Of a stretch of DNA of 64,000 nucleotides, positions 21,644-33,440 are shown piece by piece. Positions within the stretch are counted from its first letter, which is position 1, and each line of letters opens with the position of its first letter. Both the position numbers and the translations under genes were made by a program. The DNA is taken from NCBI RefSeq assembly GCF_964355755.1, contig NC_092670.1, positions 5,667,001 through 5,731,000 on the forward strand, given 5' to 3'. This DNA is from Antedon mediterranea (lineage: Eukaryota; Echinodermata; Crinoidea; Comatulida; Antedonidae). Below the pieces are notes generated by a model, which made no database searches, was not told the DNA's origin, and worked only from the letters and a program-made list of their open reading frames with translations.

Positions 21644-22718
21644 GGGTGTCACGAAACCTAAGACCACGAAAGCTAAGACCCCCTAAGACCTAAGATCACG
21701 AAAGCTAAGACCCAACACCTAAGATTACAAATACTAAGATATACTACAGCTTCTTAAAAACAATACTTGTTTATCCATACATAATTTTAAACACAGTAGG
21801 TTTAATTTATTACCATAAATATAATTTAATACTACCGCAAAACATAGATAAACTCACATTATTTTCGCCCGTTGAGTAAATGTATATTTTTTCTTTACAA
21901 CAAACAAACTTGACGGGTTGTTTGTTGGTATATATTTACTCCATTGTGTTGGTTCAGAGGATGTTTTTCTTACGCACCTGCCTTTCTTGTATTTTGACTC
22001 CAAATTTGTTGACTAACTTTATCCTGAACACCACACTTTAAAATTAGGACTTATAAGTACTTTCAGAAGGAGAAACACATAATAACAAATAAATAAATCC
22101 TTTAAATTGATGATTTTACAGATGTGTTTCTTTGTATACTGTAATGTAACTCCTCGAGCTCCCCATGCTCAATGTTTTTGTTTCTATGGAGCGCCAAAAG
22201 AGCAACAATAATAGTACAAGTATAAAAACAGAAAGAAAACGAAACAAAAAAACTTATCATGATTTTTAAATTAAAATTTATTTGCCAGTATTTATTTCTT
22301 CGTACTTGCATGATTATACTATTATCATTACAATTTTAATTTTACATTGTTCCATCCACACTGTAGATGGACTCCACAGAGTTTTCAGCCCTCTATATAA
22401 TTTTTGCTCTTTTGACGTTCCATAGAAACAAAAACATTGAACATGGGGTAGGCCTACTGTACTGTAGGCTAGTCATTTTGTGTGCGAGAAAAACGTCTGT
22501 AAAATCATCAATTTAAAAATGTATTTGTTACTTTTTATATGATTCTTTTTCATGAAAGTGCCAATTCTAAGGTGTGGTATTCAGAATAAATGTTTGGAGT
22601 TAAAATACAAGGCAGGTGCGAAAGATAAATATTTGAAATCTTAGGTCTGGGTCTTAGCTTTCGTGATCTTAGGTCTTAGGGGGTCTTAGCTTTCGTGGTC
22701 TTAGGTTTCGTGACACCC
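21644..22718. mobile_element. F2 fold-back element, 1075 bp, with 10-bp target duplication (one mismatch)
   Basis: Begins GGGTGTCACGAAACCTAAGAC and ends with the complement. CACGTACCTG at 21634-21643 and CATGTACCTG at 22719-22728 flank it. Subterminal units ACGAAAGCTAAGACC repeat in both arms. The palindrome extends inward (for example GCTCAATGTTTTTGTTTCTATGG near 22168-22190 and its complement near 22420-22442). No intact transposase. The short minus frame at 22102-22311 is a shadow of the arm. Confidence 0.85.
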
Positions 22719-23121
22719 CATGTACCTGCTCTTAACTCCAACACAAAAATCACGGTCGATTCCAATCTATTTGGATTTTGGTCTTATATATAAGGTAACA
22801 TCGGATAAACTATTGTAACTACTGAAAAATATCTTAATTCTGATTTCTGTTACACAAATTTAACATAACATTTAACACAGATGTTATATCTGAAAATCAT
22901 GAATGGAGCTGAACTTTAAAGTTATCTGACAAAGTTCTTAAGTCGACCTATTTTTCATATTTTATTTAGGCATTAGGAGTAGGCCTATAAGTATAATAAT
23001 TATGTGTTTCAAGGACAGTATAACAATCAACAGCAGAACATATATATCATGGTATTTTCAAATTAAATTATTAATAATTATTATTTTTACGAATGTCATA
23101 ATTGCACACATGACTACTCAC

Positions 23122-23228
23122 GAATTGTACAGCCTCTTAGTCTGTCTTCAGCCCATCCATCACAGCAAAAGTAGTTTGTAAAGGTAACCAAGTATCTTTT
23201 AGTGCGGTACCGACGACTGTACCGACGA
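23122..23228 (-). CDS. EMI/EGF membrane protein, second half of the EMI domain
   Basis: Reads RRYSRRYRTKRYLVTF, then NYFCCDGWAEDRLRGCTI: the CC-x-GW and Gly-Cys features that close an EMI domain. The donor is ATTC|GTGAGT (phase 1). The acceptor used here (TTTGTTTAAAG|, ending at 23229) gives 24 residues between the W-x-x-C and CC cysteines, which matches the MEGF10-type spacing as I recall it. Two other in-frame acceptors (start 23216 or 23195) would shorten this loop. EMI domains mediate protein-protein contacts and multimerisation. Confidence 0.85.
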
Positions 23229-23559
23229 CTTTAAACAAATGCACATTAATTAGTCAAAGTATGGTGAAAACAAATACCAACAAAATATAAGGTAAGTACA
23301 AATTAATTGTATGTCTAATAGTGAGTTAACTATCCATATCTTAATAGAAGAATTAAGTGATCCGTACAAACGACAACATTAAATCTGTTTATTTAATTAC
23401 ACAACAAAAACATATCAAAGGATAAGAGTAATATATTTACGTGTAATATCACATGTTACTAAATTGTATGAGAATTATCCACTAAGGCGCAGTATTGGTC
23501 TAAAGCAGTAGGCTAGGCAATCTATCTAAAAAACAGCCCAAAGTGAAACAAACTGCAAA

Positions 23560-24500
23560 CAGAGATTTTTCTTTGTGAAATGGTCACATCTGATGAGGAG
23601 ATCAAAATTTGAGCATTACAACTCTGTCACTCATCCCAGTGATATGAAAATTAGCTTAAATATGCAAATTAGGGTGAAATTACAGGGTTACCATCTCAAA
23701 AACTACCAGTCTGGGAGAGTTAATTTTTTCAATAGTTGACTTTTACCTTGACCCCATTTCTCAATGTTTGCATACATAATGTGACTAAAATGTCTGTAGA
23801 GACTTTGTTTTCCCTCAAATGACCAAGATATAGGTTCCTAATAGCAATTAGTAATCCCCAAAATCACACCTTTGTCACACACATTGAAAGTATGCAAATT
23901 AGCAGTACAAGTTAAAAAAAATATACAAATAAGGGGGAAAATTTACAGTTGTCCTATATCTAAAAAACCACTAATGCTAGAGAGTTGATTTTTTTTCACA
24001 GCCGTATTCAGAATGTACATATTTCCATTTGCTCCAATAAAACATTTTACAAAAAATGACCGGAAGTACGACATTTGACCCTCAACCTTATGATGAAACT
24101 AAAATGTCTGTAGAGACTTTGTTCTTCCCTCAAATGACTCAGATACAGGTTTCTAATAGCCAACATAGGACTGTTTAGTAAATCTCAAAATCACACCTGT
24201 ATCACTCACCTCAAAAGTATGCAAATTATTAGTACAAGTTACATGAAGTATGCAAATTAAGAGATGCAATTACAGGTTCATATATATCGAAAACACTAAG
24301 GTTAGAGAGGTGATTTTTTTCAAAAATGTGTTCAGAATGTACGTATTAATATTTGCTCTAAATTGAAACATTTTACGACAAAATGACCGGAAATACAACA
24401 TTTGACCCCATTTATCAATGTTTGTATACATAATGCGACTAAAATGTCATTAGAGACTTTATTTTGGACTCAAATTACTGGGATACAGGTTTCCTATAGT
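23560..24500. repeat. Three diverged tandem copies of a ~314-340 bp intronic repeat
   Basis: Marker phrases such as GTCTGTAGAGACTTTGTTTT recur near 23792, 24106 and 24446. Each copy also has TATGCAAATTA and CTCAAATGAC-like blocks. Non-coding; it occupies the intron between the two EMI exons. Confidence 0.8.
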
Positions 24501-24737
24501 CGGCATACAAGGAAAAGCAAAGGCAAATCATAAACAACCATCCTGCGCCTCTCTCGTATTATCACGCTATGTACCATGCCCAAAACAATAATATAAACAG
24601 TCAATGAACAGGACTAAAGTTTGGTTCCCACTTGGAAGCAACGCAAGTGAGTCAAATCAAATGCGACAGTTCAGGATGTCATCCTTCGCGTCGATAACTT
24701 AGGCTTACATTCTTTATTAGAAATAGACATTATTTAC

Positions 24738-24863
24738 CTGTACGTTGTACACCTCCACCAATTAAATAATCCGCAACGTGTTGTACCCGAGGTCTGTCGG
24801 GAGATTTGGTACGACACTCGACGTGTCACCCACACCGATACGTCTCTGCTGCAAACATGTGCT
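24738..24863 (-). CDS. EMI/EGF membrane protein, first half of the EMI domain
   Basis: Phase 2-2 exon of 126 nt; acceptor TTTTATTAG|, donor ACAG|GTAAAT. It reads HVCSRDVSVWVTRRVSYQ, then TRCGLFNWWRCTTYR: the C...WVT...CG...W-x-x-C-x-x-Y-R layout of EMI domains. It follows the signal peptide directly, giving a mature N-terminus close to the first EMI cysteine, as in MEGF10/11 and emilin-type proteins. Confidence 0.88.
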
Positions 24864-25419
24864 CTAATAAAAGAGTATACATTTGTCATAATATGGTAAC
24901 CGCAAACACATGAAAATTAGTAGGTCAATTTACTTCATGATAGGTCGTCTGTAGGTTGCCTGACGCTTATGTGCAAGCAGGCAACCTAATAATTTTGTCA
25001 ATTGATATAACAATAAATAAAACTATTGAACTTACATGATAATACAAAATATGTAGTAAACACATTTCAATGTTATTATTTACATTGCAATGAGTAGAAC
25101 GATGTTTATGATGGAGCTTCTTCTTAATAAATGCTTCTTAAGTTTTGGCGCAAACATAATAGTTAAAATTCATGAGGTCATATATCAACAGCTGTGGCAT
25201 GTCTCCAATTGTATTGTATATCACTCGAACCACCGAAAACACTTAAACGTCATGTTTAAATCATGGTATATTTTATATTGTTTTATGAACCTTTACAGAT
25301 GAAGAACTACAAATCTTTAAAAAGCAAACCAAACTTTTTTGATGCTTTATTCGTTTGCAGAACACGTTAGACTTAGGTTTCTGAACGTTCATAACGCAAG
25401 ACGGCGGCTTTCGGTTTCC

Positions 25420-25950
25420 TTGCCTTGTACGTTTTTGTTTTCTAGTTTGAAATACGTTTCAAAATGTTGGAACGTATAAAATGGTCATAAAGCGTCTAAT
25501 TAACGTTTGTAAAAGACATAGTCATGGACCTTTAAAAATTAAAAAAAAACAAGGTTTTATGGAAACGTTTAGGAAACTTTGTTCCAAAAAACCTTTTAAG
25601 TTTTATAAACGTATGTAAACCGTTGTAAAATCAAGAAAAACATTAATAAAAAAAAGGTTTTAAAACGTTTATTTAACGTTTGTAAAACGTTTTTTAAAGA
25701 TTAAGATTTGGTCTTATTAAAAAACGTCAGTAAAAGCATTTTATACGTCTTAAAACATTGTTTTTTAAAAGGTTTTATCAACGTTTATAAACATTTATTA
25801 TTAGACAAAATCACAGCCTTTTAAAAACCAAATCACAATATTTTATGAAAACGTTTAGAAAACAGTAGGCCTATATAAGAACCATAGTCTTAAAACGTGT
25901 TCTTGGACCTTTAAAAACAAAACCAAAACGCCATAGAAACGTTTATAAAA
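25420..25950. repeat. Degenerate AACGTTT/AAACGTTTATAAA-rich tract
   Basis: Roughly 500 bp of imperfect short repeats built on AACGTTT and its complement, in the first intron. No period is clean enough to call a satellite. Confidence 0.6.
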
Positions 25951-26052
25951 CTGGATCCAGGATGTCTTCCGTAGAATTATCGTGGTGGTAGATAGACCCA
26001 TGTAGGCCTACAATTGAAATAGTAATTACACATATCAAATTATTGAACTTAC

Positions 26053-26132
26053 CGTCCTGGTGTGGGGTCAGAAACAATAACATTAATAAAACAAAGAAGA
26101 AATATGCCTACAGTAGGTAACACCTTCATCAT
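26053..26132 (-). CDS. EMI/EGF type I membrane protein, start exon with signal peptide
   Basis: The protein starts MMKVLPTVGIFLLCF, continues INVIVSDPTPG, and the donor is GACG|GTAAGT. A short basic n-region, a hydrophobic core of about 12-14 residues and a Ser-Asp boundary form a typical secretory signal peptide. The second ATG (26129) could also be used. Exit phase 2 joins exactly to the EMI exon (CG|A giving Arg-Ala-His-Val-Cys). Assembled product: signal peptide, EMI, EGF, three identical cbEGFs, six further EGFs, Ser/Thr stalk, unknown module, one membrane helix; about 850 residues over 17 exons. Inferred role: cell-surface adhesion or recognition, by analogy with MEGF-like receptors, but without their long cytoplasmic tail. 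Not assigned to a named orthologue. Confidence 0.85.
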
Positions 26133-26503
26133 TGCTGTGTGTTGTTACATTTAGTTCCTGGTTTAGTTATGTTATTAGAAATGTTAGAAATTCCAATGTC
26201 AAAGGTGGTGCCGAGTGTGGCCGTTGGGAATTACATTTGTGCGATTTACGAGCCTCAGACTCCGAATAACAATGACATTCGATTATGTGAATTTCGGATT
26301 TCTGTCCGAAAGAAAAAAGAATTTAAGCTATCAAGGTAGCTTCATCAGGGGTGAATCCTTATCCTTATTTTATGTTACTTTTTTTTTCATTGTCTTGTAT
26401 TCTACAATCGTTCGATTTAGATTGATGTGCACCTATTATTCAAGTCGGACCAAATCATTACATAATAGTTTACCAACGCGATGATTTTATGTATGCCTAT
26501 GAT
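26133..26503. other. 5' flank of the membrane-protein gene
   Basis: Presumed promoter and 5' UTR side of the minus-strand gene. I see no convincing TATA box. The plus-strand open frames at 26139-26484 show no domain. Confidence 0.4.
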
Positions 26504-26623
26504 GCATTACGGCCATACTGCGTTGAAACACCGGTTCTCGTCAGATCACCGAAGTTAAGCAACGTTGGGCCCGGTTGCATTCTGGATGGGAGACCGTCTA
26601 GAAATCGTGGCGGGTGCTGTATA
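26504..26623 (+). rRNA. 5S rRNA-like sequence, probably a pseudogene or 5S-derived SINE head
   Basis: About 120 bases align by eye with metazoan 5S rRNA: ACGGCCATACTG near the 5' end, GTCAGATCACCGAAGTTAAGC in the middle, GGATGGGAGACCG (box C region), and GGGTGCTGTATAT at the end. The terminal helix is only partly paired (GCATTAC versus CTGTATAT) and the middle has several changes, so function is doubtful. No T-run terminator follows directly. Confidence 0.8.
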
Positions 26624-26639
26624 TACTGGAGAGTGATTG

Positions 26640-26980
26640 TGTAATTGGTTATCCGCAACGAAGTTGCAGGATAACCTCTTGTGATTGTACGAAATCATCA
26701 TCAACATCAACTTTTTATTAGTTATCCGCATTCAGCGGATAACTCCTTGTAACTGTCCTGTTTCATCATTAGTTATCCGCTTAGTAGCGGATAACTCCTT
26801 GTGATTGTAGTGGATCAATATTTATTTTTTTAGTTATCCGCTTAGTAGCGGATAACTCCTTGTGATTGTATTGGATCAATATTTTTCTGTATTATTGGTT
26901 ATCCGCAACGAAGTTGCAGGATAACCTCTTGTGATTGTACGAAATCATCATCATCATCATCATCATCATCAACTTTTTAT
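26640..26980 (+). repeat. Cluster of Helentron-like 5' ends (G, A, A, A, G types)
   Basis: Five successive short 5' terminal pieces start near 26642 (GGTTATCCGC type), 26719, 26770 and 26832 (AGTTATCCGC type), and 26894 (GGTTATCCGC type). Each opens with a small palindrome. They end in T-rich or CATCATCAAC stretches where the next element begins. No gene is present. Confidence 0.8.
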
Positions 26981-28530
26981 TAGTTATCCGCATTGAGCGG
27001 ATAACTCCTTGTAACTGTACTGGATCAATTTCTATGTTTTTCTTCTTTCTTTCCTCCACTTTTTTGTGGCTCCTGTATCTCTAAAACGTGTTAACATAAC
27101 ATTTCATAACTTTGTCAACATATGAACATTTATATGAAGTTGTGCAGCATGTATTTTTTAAATACGTCAGAGTTGCGCAACATGACTTACGTGCGATTTT
27201 ATGAATTTCAATGATTGATCATAGATTAAAAACCAAGCATAATTTTTTTTTTACACTTTGTGAAAATTTAAGTTTTTTTTGTGGATTAAAAATGGCATGT
27301 TTTACAAGAAGTTACGCGCGCACGCGAATTTAAGATTTCAAAATGCGCAAAATTTATTTCTAATCAACTTTCTACGCGTTTCATGTCATTTTAAGCATGT
27401 CAACAATTCCCAGGGATGCGCAAATTTTTGCGCGCGCGGTGTACACAAAGCGTGAAATACGTCAATGTTTTACGTAAATCATATTTTTCCAGCCTTTCAT
27501 AGTAATTTTACCAAATATGGAACCATTTCGACTTAAAATTACGTCAATACGAGCACGTCGAATTTGACAATTTGCGCATGTTTTTGATGAAAAAGTTCAA
27601 AAATTCGTCAAAATCATGCCCTTTTTTAAACAGTCGTAGTTTCTAAACTAAACGGTGAAAGTTATTTTTATTACATATTCTGGAAGTTGATGAGTTGTAG
27701 ATATCGGTTCATGCTTTAATATGGCTAACCGGACATTGTGACGTCATCATATGGCCACGCGAATATAAAATATAGGATTTGTGTATCTTTCATCATAGCT
27801 CATCACATTTAATAGAGCGCATCTCCACTTATCTGTTTTTCATTTTCATCCCGATTTTTATATTTTCTAGGTCAATCAACTATCTTTCGCATGAGTTAAA
27901 AATATTTTAATTTTTATGACGTCATGATGTCTAAAAATGTAAATAACCTGGGTCACTTATTTTCATCTTTACAGTAAATTTCAATCTGTTATAGCTCGTC
28001 AGAATAAAACGTGATAATCATGATTAAAACATTTTCAGGAAGCTAATGGATTTTAGATACGAATTCATGTAAACATTTTGCCAATTAGATGTTGTGACGT
28101 CATCATATGGCCAGTTAAATAAAAAAAGTCGTATTTTCATCTTTTGCATCATAGTTCATTACATTTAAAAGAGCGCGCATCAATATTTCACATATTCAAA
28201 TTTCTTAAACACGTTAATATGTTGTTGCTGAGATAATTTCCTTCCGAAATTGCTACCTTAGTTTTTCATTTTGAAACCGTCAACATTAAAAATTGGAATA
28301 AATAGCGGGTCCCGTAATTTCACCTATTCTACACTGTATGTGATATGTATACAGATTATACTGTGTATGACACAAAATAACAGAATTCAGCAATAACAAC
28401 ATATCATATTCTTCAGTTCAGGTCATAATGCCATAATCTTTTTCTGTGTGCAATATTCCAACGTATGACGTGCACGTGGCGTTTGATGTGCGGATAACTA
28501 ACTCGTCAAAGTGACGAGTTTCATGTCTAG
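26981..28530 (+). mobile_element. Helentron-like unit 1 (A type, complete)
   Basis: 5' end AGTTATCCGCATTGAGCGG; 3' end GCGGATAACT, hairpin AACTCGTC/GACGAGTT, then TCATGTCTAG. About 1.55 kb. AT-rich interior without a shared long frame; several TGACGTCA palindromes. Confidence 0.75.
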
Positions 28531-30055
28531 TTCTTCTTCTTTCTTTCTGTATGATTTTTGTGTAACGCTTTTCTCTAAAACTCGCAAACATAACATTTCG
28601 GTAACTATGTTAACATTTTGACATTTATGTAACGTCGTCAAGCGAAGCTTTTCATGATGTTTACAATTGCGCAACGTGACGTATGCGCGATTTAACGATT
28701 TTCTCGTATCTAACATATGTCGAAAACCAAATAACATTTTAAAGTGAAACTTTGCAAAAGTTTAATTTATATCATGCGCTAACTTTCTGTTTAAAAAAAA
28801 TTGCGTGTTTTACACAAAGTTACGCGCGCACGCGTATTTAAAATTTCAAAATGCGCAAAATTAATTTATAATCAACTTTCTACGCGTTTTATGTCGTTTT
28901 AAGCATGTCAAAAATTCCCACGCGTGCGCACATTTTTACGTGTGCGGTGCGCACGTAGCATTGAAAACGTATTTTTTTCGCGTGATTTATGTTTTTCCAG
29001 CCTTTTCTAGCAATTTTACCAAATTTTAAACAATTTCGACTTAAAGATACGTCATACGAGCACATCGAATTGGACAATTTGCGCGCGTTTTTTATGAAAA
29101 GGTTAAAAAATTCGTTTAAAATAAGCCTTTTTTTAAACAGTCGTAATTTCTAAACTAGACGGTCAACTTTTTGTGGATGACATATTCTGGAAGTAGATGA
29201 GTTGTAGATATCGGATCAGGTATTAATATGGCTAACCGGACATTGTGACGTCATCGTATGGCCACGCGAATATAAAATTTAGGATTTTTGTATCTTTCGT
29301 CATAACTCATCACATTGAATAGAGCGCATCTCCACCTATTCGTTTTCCATTTTCACCCTGATTTTGATATTGTCTAGGTCAATCAACTATCTTTCGCATG
29401 AGTTAAAAATATTTTAATTTTTTTGACGTCATCATGCCTAAAAATTTAAATCACGTGTGGCATCAATTTCATCTTTACAGTAAATTTTAATCTGTTATAG
29501 CTCATAAGAATAAAATGTGATAATCACAATTAAAACTTTTTCTGGAAGCTATTGGATTGTAGATACGAAATTATGTAAAAGTGTTGCCAATCGGATGTTG
29601 TGACGTCATCATATGGCCAGTTAAATAAAAAAGGTCGTATTTTCATCTTTTGCGTCATAATTCATTACATTTAAAAGAGCGCGCATCAATATTTCACGTA
29701 TTCAAATTTCTTCTACACGCTAATACGTTGTTGCTGAGATAATTTTCTTTCGGAATTGCTAACTTCGCGTTTCATTTTAAAACCGTCAACATGTTAAAAA
29801 TTGCAATAAATAGCGGGTCCCGTAATTTCACCTATTCTACACTGTATGTGATATGGATACAGATTATACTGTGTATACTATATATGAATTTAAATAATAA
29901 AATTCAGCAATAACAACATATCATATTCTTCAGTTCAGGTCATAATGCCAACGTGAACACTTCCTTTTGTCCTCAACCTATCCCTTTAATGTTAATGTTG
30001 CACCACTTGCGCGGCGGATAACCAAACTCGTCAAAGTGACGAGTTACATGTCTAG
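28531..30055 (+). mobile_element. Helentron-like unit 2 (G-type body, 5' end displaced)
   Basis: Starts directly after the CTAG of unit 1 with a CTTCTTTCTTTC tract. It ends GCGGATAACC, hairpin, ACATGTCTAG. Its missing 5' end fits the G-type piece at 26894-26980. Confidence 0.72.
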
Positions 30056-31581
30056 TCTGTATTATTCTTTCTTTCTGTCATTTTTGTGCAGAGCATATCT
30101 CAAAAACGTGTAAAGTTAACATTTCATAACTTTGTCAACATATGGGTATTCACCTGAAGTTGTGCTTTTCTATTTTTGAATGACGTCAGAATTGCACAAC
30201 ATGACTTACGCGCGTTTTAACGAATTTCGCGTATTTAACATACATCGAAAACCATATAACAATTTAAATTGAAACTTAACAAAAGTTTTAGTTATATCTT
30301 GCGCTAACTGACTTTGTAAAAAAAATGGCATGTTTTACACGAAGTTACGCGCGCACGCGCGTTTAAAATTTCAAAATGCGAAAAATCAATTTCTAATCCA
30401 CTTTCTACGCGTTTCATGTCATTTTGAGCAGGTAAAAAATTCCCACGCGTGCGCATTTCTTTACGCGCGCCGTGCGCACGTAGCGTTGAAAACAATTTTT
30501 TTCACGTGATTTATGTTTTTCCAGCCTTTTGTAGTAATTTTACCAACTTTTAAACGATTTAGACTTAAAATTACGTCATACGGGCACGTCGAATTGGATA
30601 ATTTACGTGGGTTTTTGATGAAAAAGGTAAAAAATTCGTTAAAATTTGTCAAAATTATGCCTTTTTTTAAACAGTCGTAATTTCTAAACTGGACGGTCAA
30701 CTTTTTGTGGATGACATATTCTTGAAGTTGATGAGGTGTAGATATCGGATCATGTAATAATATGGCTAACCGGACATTGTGACGTCATCGTATGGCCACG
30801 CGAATATAAAATATAGGATTTTTGTATCTTTCATCATAGCGCATGACATTTAATAGAGCGCATCTCCAATTATCTGTTTTCCATTTTTACCCCGATTTTT
30901 ATATTATCTAGGTCAATCAACTATCTTTCATATGAGTTAAAAATATTTTAATTTTTATGACGTCATCATGTCTAAAAATGTAAATAACGTGGGTCACTTA
31001 TTTTCGTCTTTACAGTAAATTTCAATCTGTTATAGCTCGTCAGAATAAAACGTGATAATCATGATTAAAACGTTTTCTGGAAGCTATTGGATTGTAGATA
31101 CGAATTTATGTAAACATTTTGCCAATCGGATGTTGTGACGTCATCATATGACCAGTTAAATAAAAAAAGTCGTATTTTCATCTTTTGCGTCATAATTCAT
31201 CACATTTAAAAGAGCGCGCATCAATATTTTACGTATTTAAATTTCTTCTACACATTAATATGTTGTTGCCGAGATAATTTCCTTCCGAAATTGCTATCTT
31301 AGTGTTTCATTTTGATACCGTCGCTATGTTAAAAATTGGAATAAATGACGGGTCCAGTCATTTCACCTATTCTACACTGTATGTAATAATGTATACAGAT
31401 TATATTGTATATATAATATGACACAAAATAACAGAATTCAGCAATAACAACATATCATATTCTTCAGTTCAGGTCATATTGCCATAATCTTTTTCTGTGT
31501 GCAATATTCTAACGTATGACGTCTACGTGGCCTTTGTCGTGCGGATAACTAACTCGTCAAAGTGACGAGTTACATGTCTAG
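30056..31581 (+). mobile_element. Helentron-like unit 3 (A-type body, 5' end displaced)
   Basis: Starts TCTGTATTATTC and ends GCGGATAACT, hairpin, ACATGTCTAG. The 5' piece ending TCTGTATTA near 26893 restores the usual sequence, with a 9-base overlap. Confidence 0.72.
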
Positions 31582-31711
31582 TTAGTTATCCGCACTTGGC
31601 GGATAACTCCTTGTTATTGTATGGGATCTTTTTCCTTTTTGGTTATCCGCAACGAAGTTGCAGGATAACCTCTTGTGATTGTACGAAATCATCATCAACA
31701 TCAACTTTTTA
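31582..31711 (+). repeat. Two Helentron-like 5' ends (A type, then G type)
   Basis: AGTTATCCGCACTTGGCGG near 31584 and GGTTATCCGCAACGAAGTTG near 31641. Each is cut off where the next element starts. Confidence 0.78.
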
Positions 31712-33305
31712 TTGGTTATCCGCAACGAAGTTGCAGGATAACCTCTTGTGATTGTACGAAATCATCATCAACATCAACTTTTTATTTCTCTTCTTTCTTT
31801 CTGTATGATTTTTGTGGAACGCTTTTCTCGAAAACTTGCAAACATAACATTTTGTAACTTTCTCAACATATCGTCATGCACATGAAGATGTGCAGCGAAG
31901 CTTTTCATGATATTTACAATTGCGCAACGTGACCTACGCGCGATTTAATGATTTTGTCGTATTTAACATAGCTCGACAACCAAATAACATTTCAACTTGA
32001 AACTTTGCAAAAGTTTAATTTATATCATGCGCTAACTTTCTGTTGAAAAAAAATTGCGTGTTTTACACAAAGTTACGCGCGCACGCGCATATAAAATTTC
32101 AAAATGCGCAAAATTAATTTATAATCAACTTTCTACGCGTTTCATGTCGTTTTAAGCATGTCAAAAATTCCCACGCGTGCGCACATTTTTACGTGTGCGG
32201 TGCGCACGTAGCATTGAAAACGTATTTTTTTCGCGTGATTTATGTTGTTCCAGCTTTTTCAAGTAATTTTACCAAATTTTAAACAATTTCGACTTAAAGA
32301 TACGTCATACGAGCACGTCGAATTGGACAATTGGCGCGCGTTTTTTATGAAAAGGTTAAAAAATTCGTTTAAAATATGCCTTTTTTAAAACAGTCGTAAT
32401 TTCTAAACTAGACGGTCAACTTTTTGTGGATGGCATATTCTGGAAGTAGATGAGTTGTAGATATCGAATCAGGTAGTAATATGGCTAACTGGACATTGTG
32501 ACGTCATCGTATGGCCACACGAATATAAAATTTAGGATTTTTGTATCTTTCGTCATAGCTCATCACATTGAATAGAGCGCATCTCCACTTATCCGTTTTC
32601 CATTTTCACCCCGATTTTGATATTGTCTAGGTCAATCAAGTATCTTTCGCATGAGTTAAAAATATTTTAATTTTTTTGACGTCATCATGCCTAAAAATTT
32701 AAATCACGTGTGGCATTAATTTCATCTTTACAGTAAATTTTAATCTGTTATAGCTCGTAAGAATAACATGTGATAATCACGATTAAAACTTTTTCTGGAA
32801 GCTATTGGATTGTAGATACGAAATTATGTAAAAATGTTGCCAATCGGATGTTGTGACGTCATCATATGGCTAGTTAAACAAAAAAGGTCGTATTTTCATC
32901 TTTTGCGTCATAATTCATTACATTTAAAAGAGTGCGCATCAATATTTCACGTATTCAAATTTCTTCTACACGCTAATACGTTGTTGCTGAGATAATTTCC
33001 TTTCGGAATTTCTACCTTCGCGTTTCATTTTAAAACCGTCAACATGTTAAAAATTGCAATAAATAGCGGGTCCCGTAATTTCACCTATTCTACACTGTAT
33101 GTGATATGGATACAGATACTGTGTATACTATATATGAATTTAAATAATAAAATTCAGCAATAACAACATATCATATTCTTCAGTTCAGGTCATAATGCCA
33201 ACGTGAACACTTCCTTTTGTCCTCAACCTATCCTCTTAATGTTTATGTTGCACCACTTGCGCGGCGGATAACCAAACTCGTCAAAGTGACGAGTTACATG
33301 TCTAG
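31712..33305 (+). mobile_element. Helentron-like unit 4 (G type, complete)
   Basis: 5' GGTTATCCGCAACGAAGTTG, uninterrupted to the 3' hairpin and CTAG at 33302-33305. It serves as the reference for an intact G-type element (about 1.59 kb). Confidence 0.78.
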
Positions 33306-33440
33306 TTGGTTATCCGCAACGAAGTTGCAGGATAACCTCTTGTGATTGTACGAAATCATCATCAACATCAACTTTTTATTGGTTATCCGCAACGAAGTTG
33401 CAGGATAACCTCTTGTGATTGTACGAAATCATCATCATCA
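33306..33440 (+). repeat. Two Helentron-like 5' ends (both G type)
   Basis: Start at 33306 and about 33379. The first ends in ACTTTTTAT, the second in ATCATCATCA. Confidence 0.78.

Noticed and set aside
28889-29077. A 62-residue minus frame (MSNSTCSYDVSLSRN...) recurring in units at 33854, 35400, 36924 and 48026
   Set aside because: It recurs because the DNA repeats. It is short, uses whichever start happens to fit, is broken in other units, and shows no domain, so conservation here is not evidence of coding.
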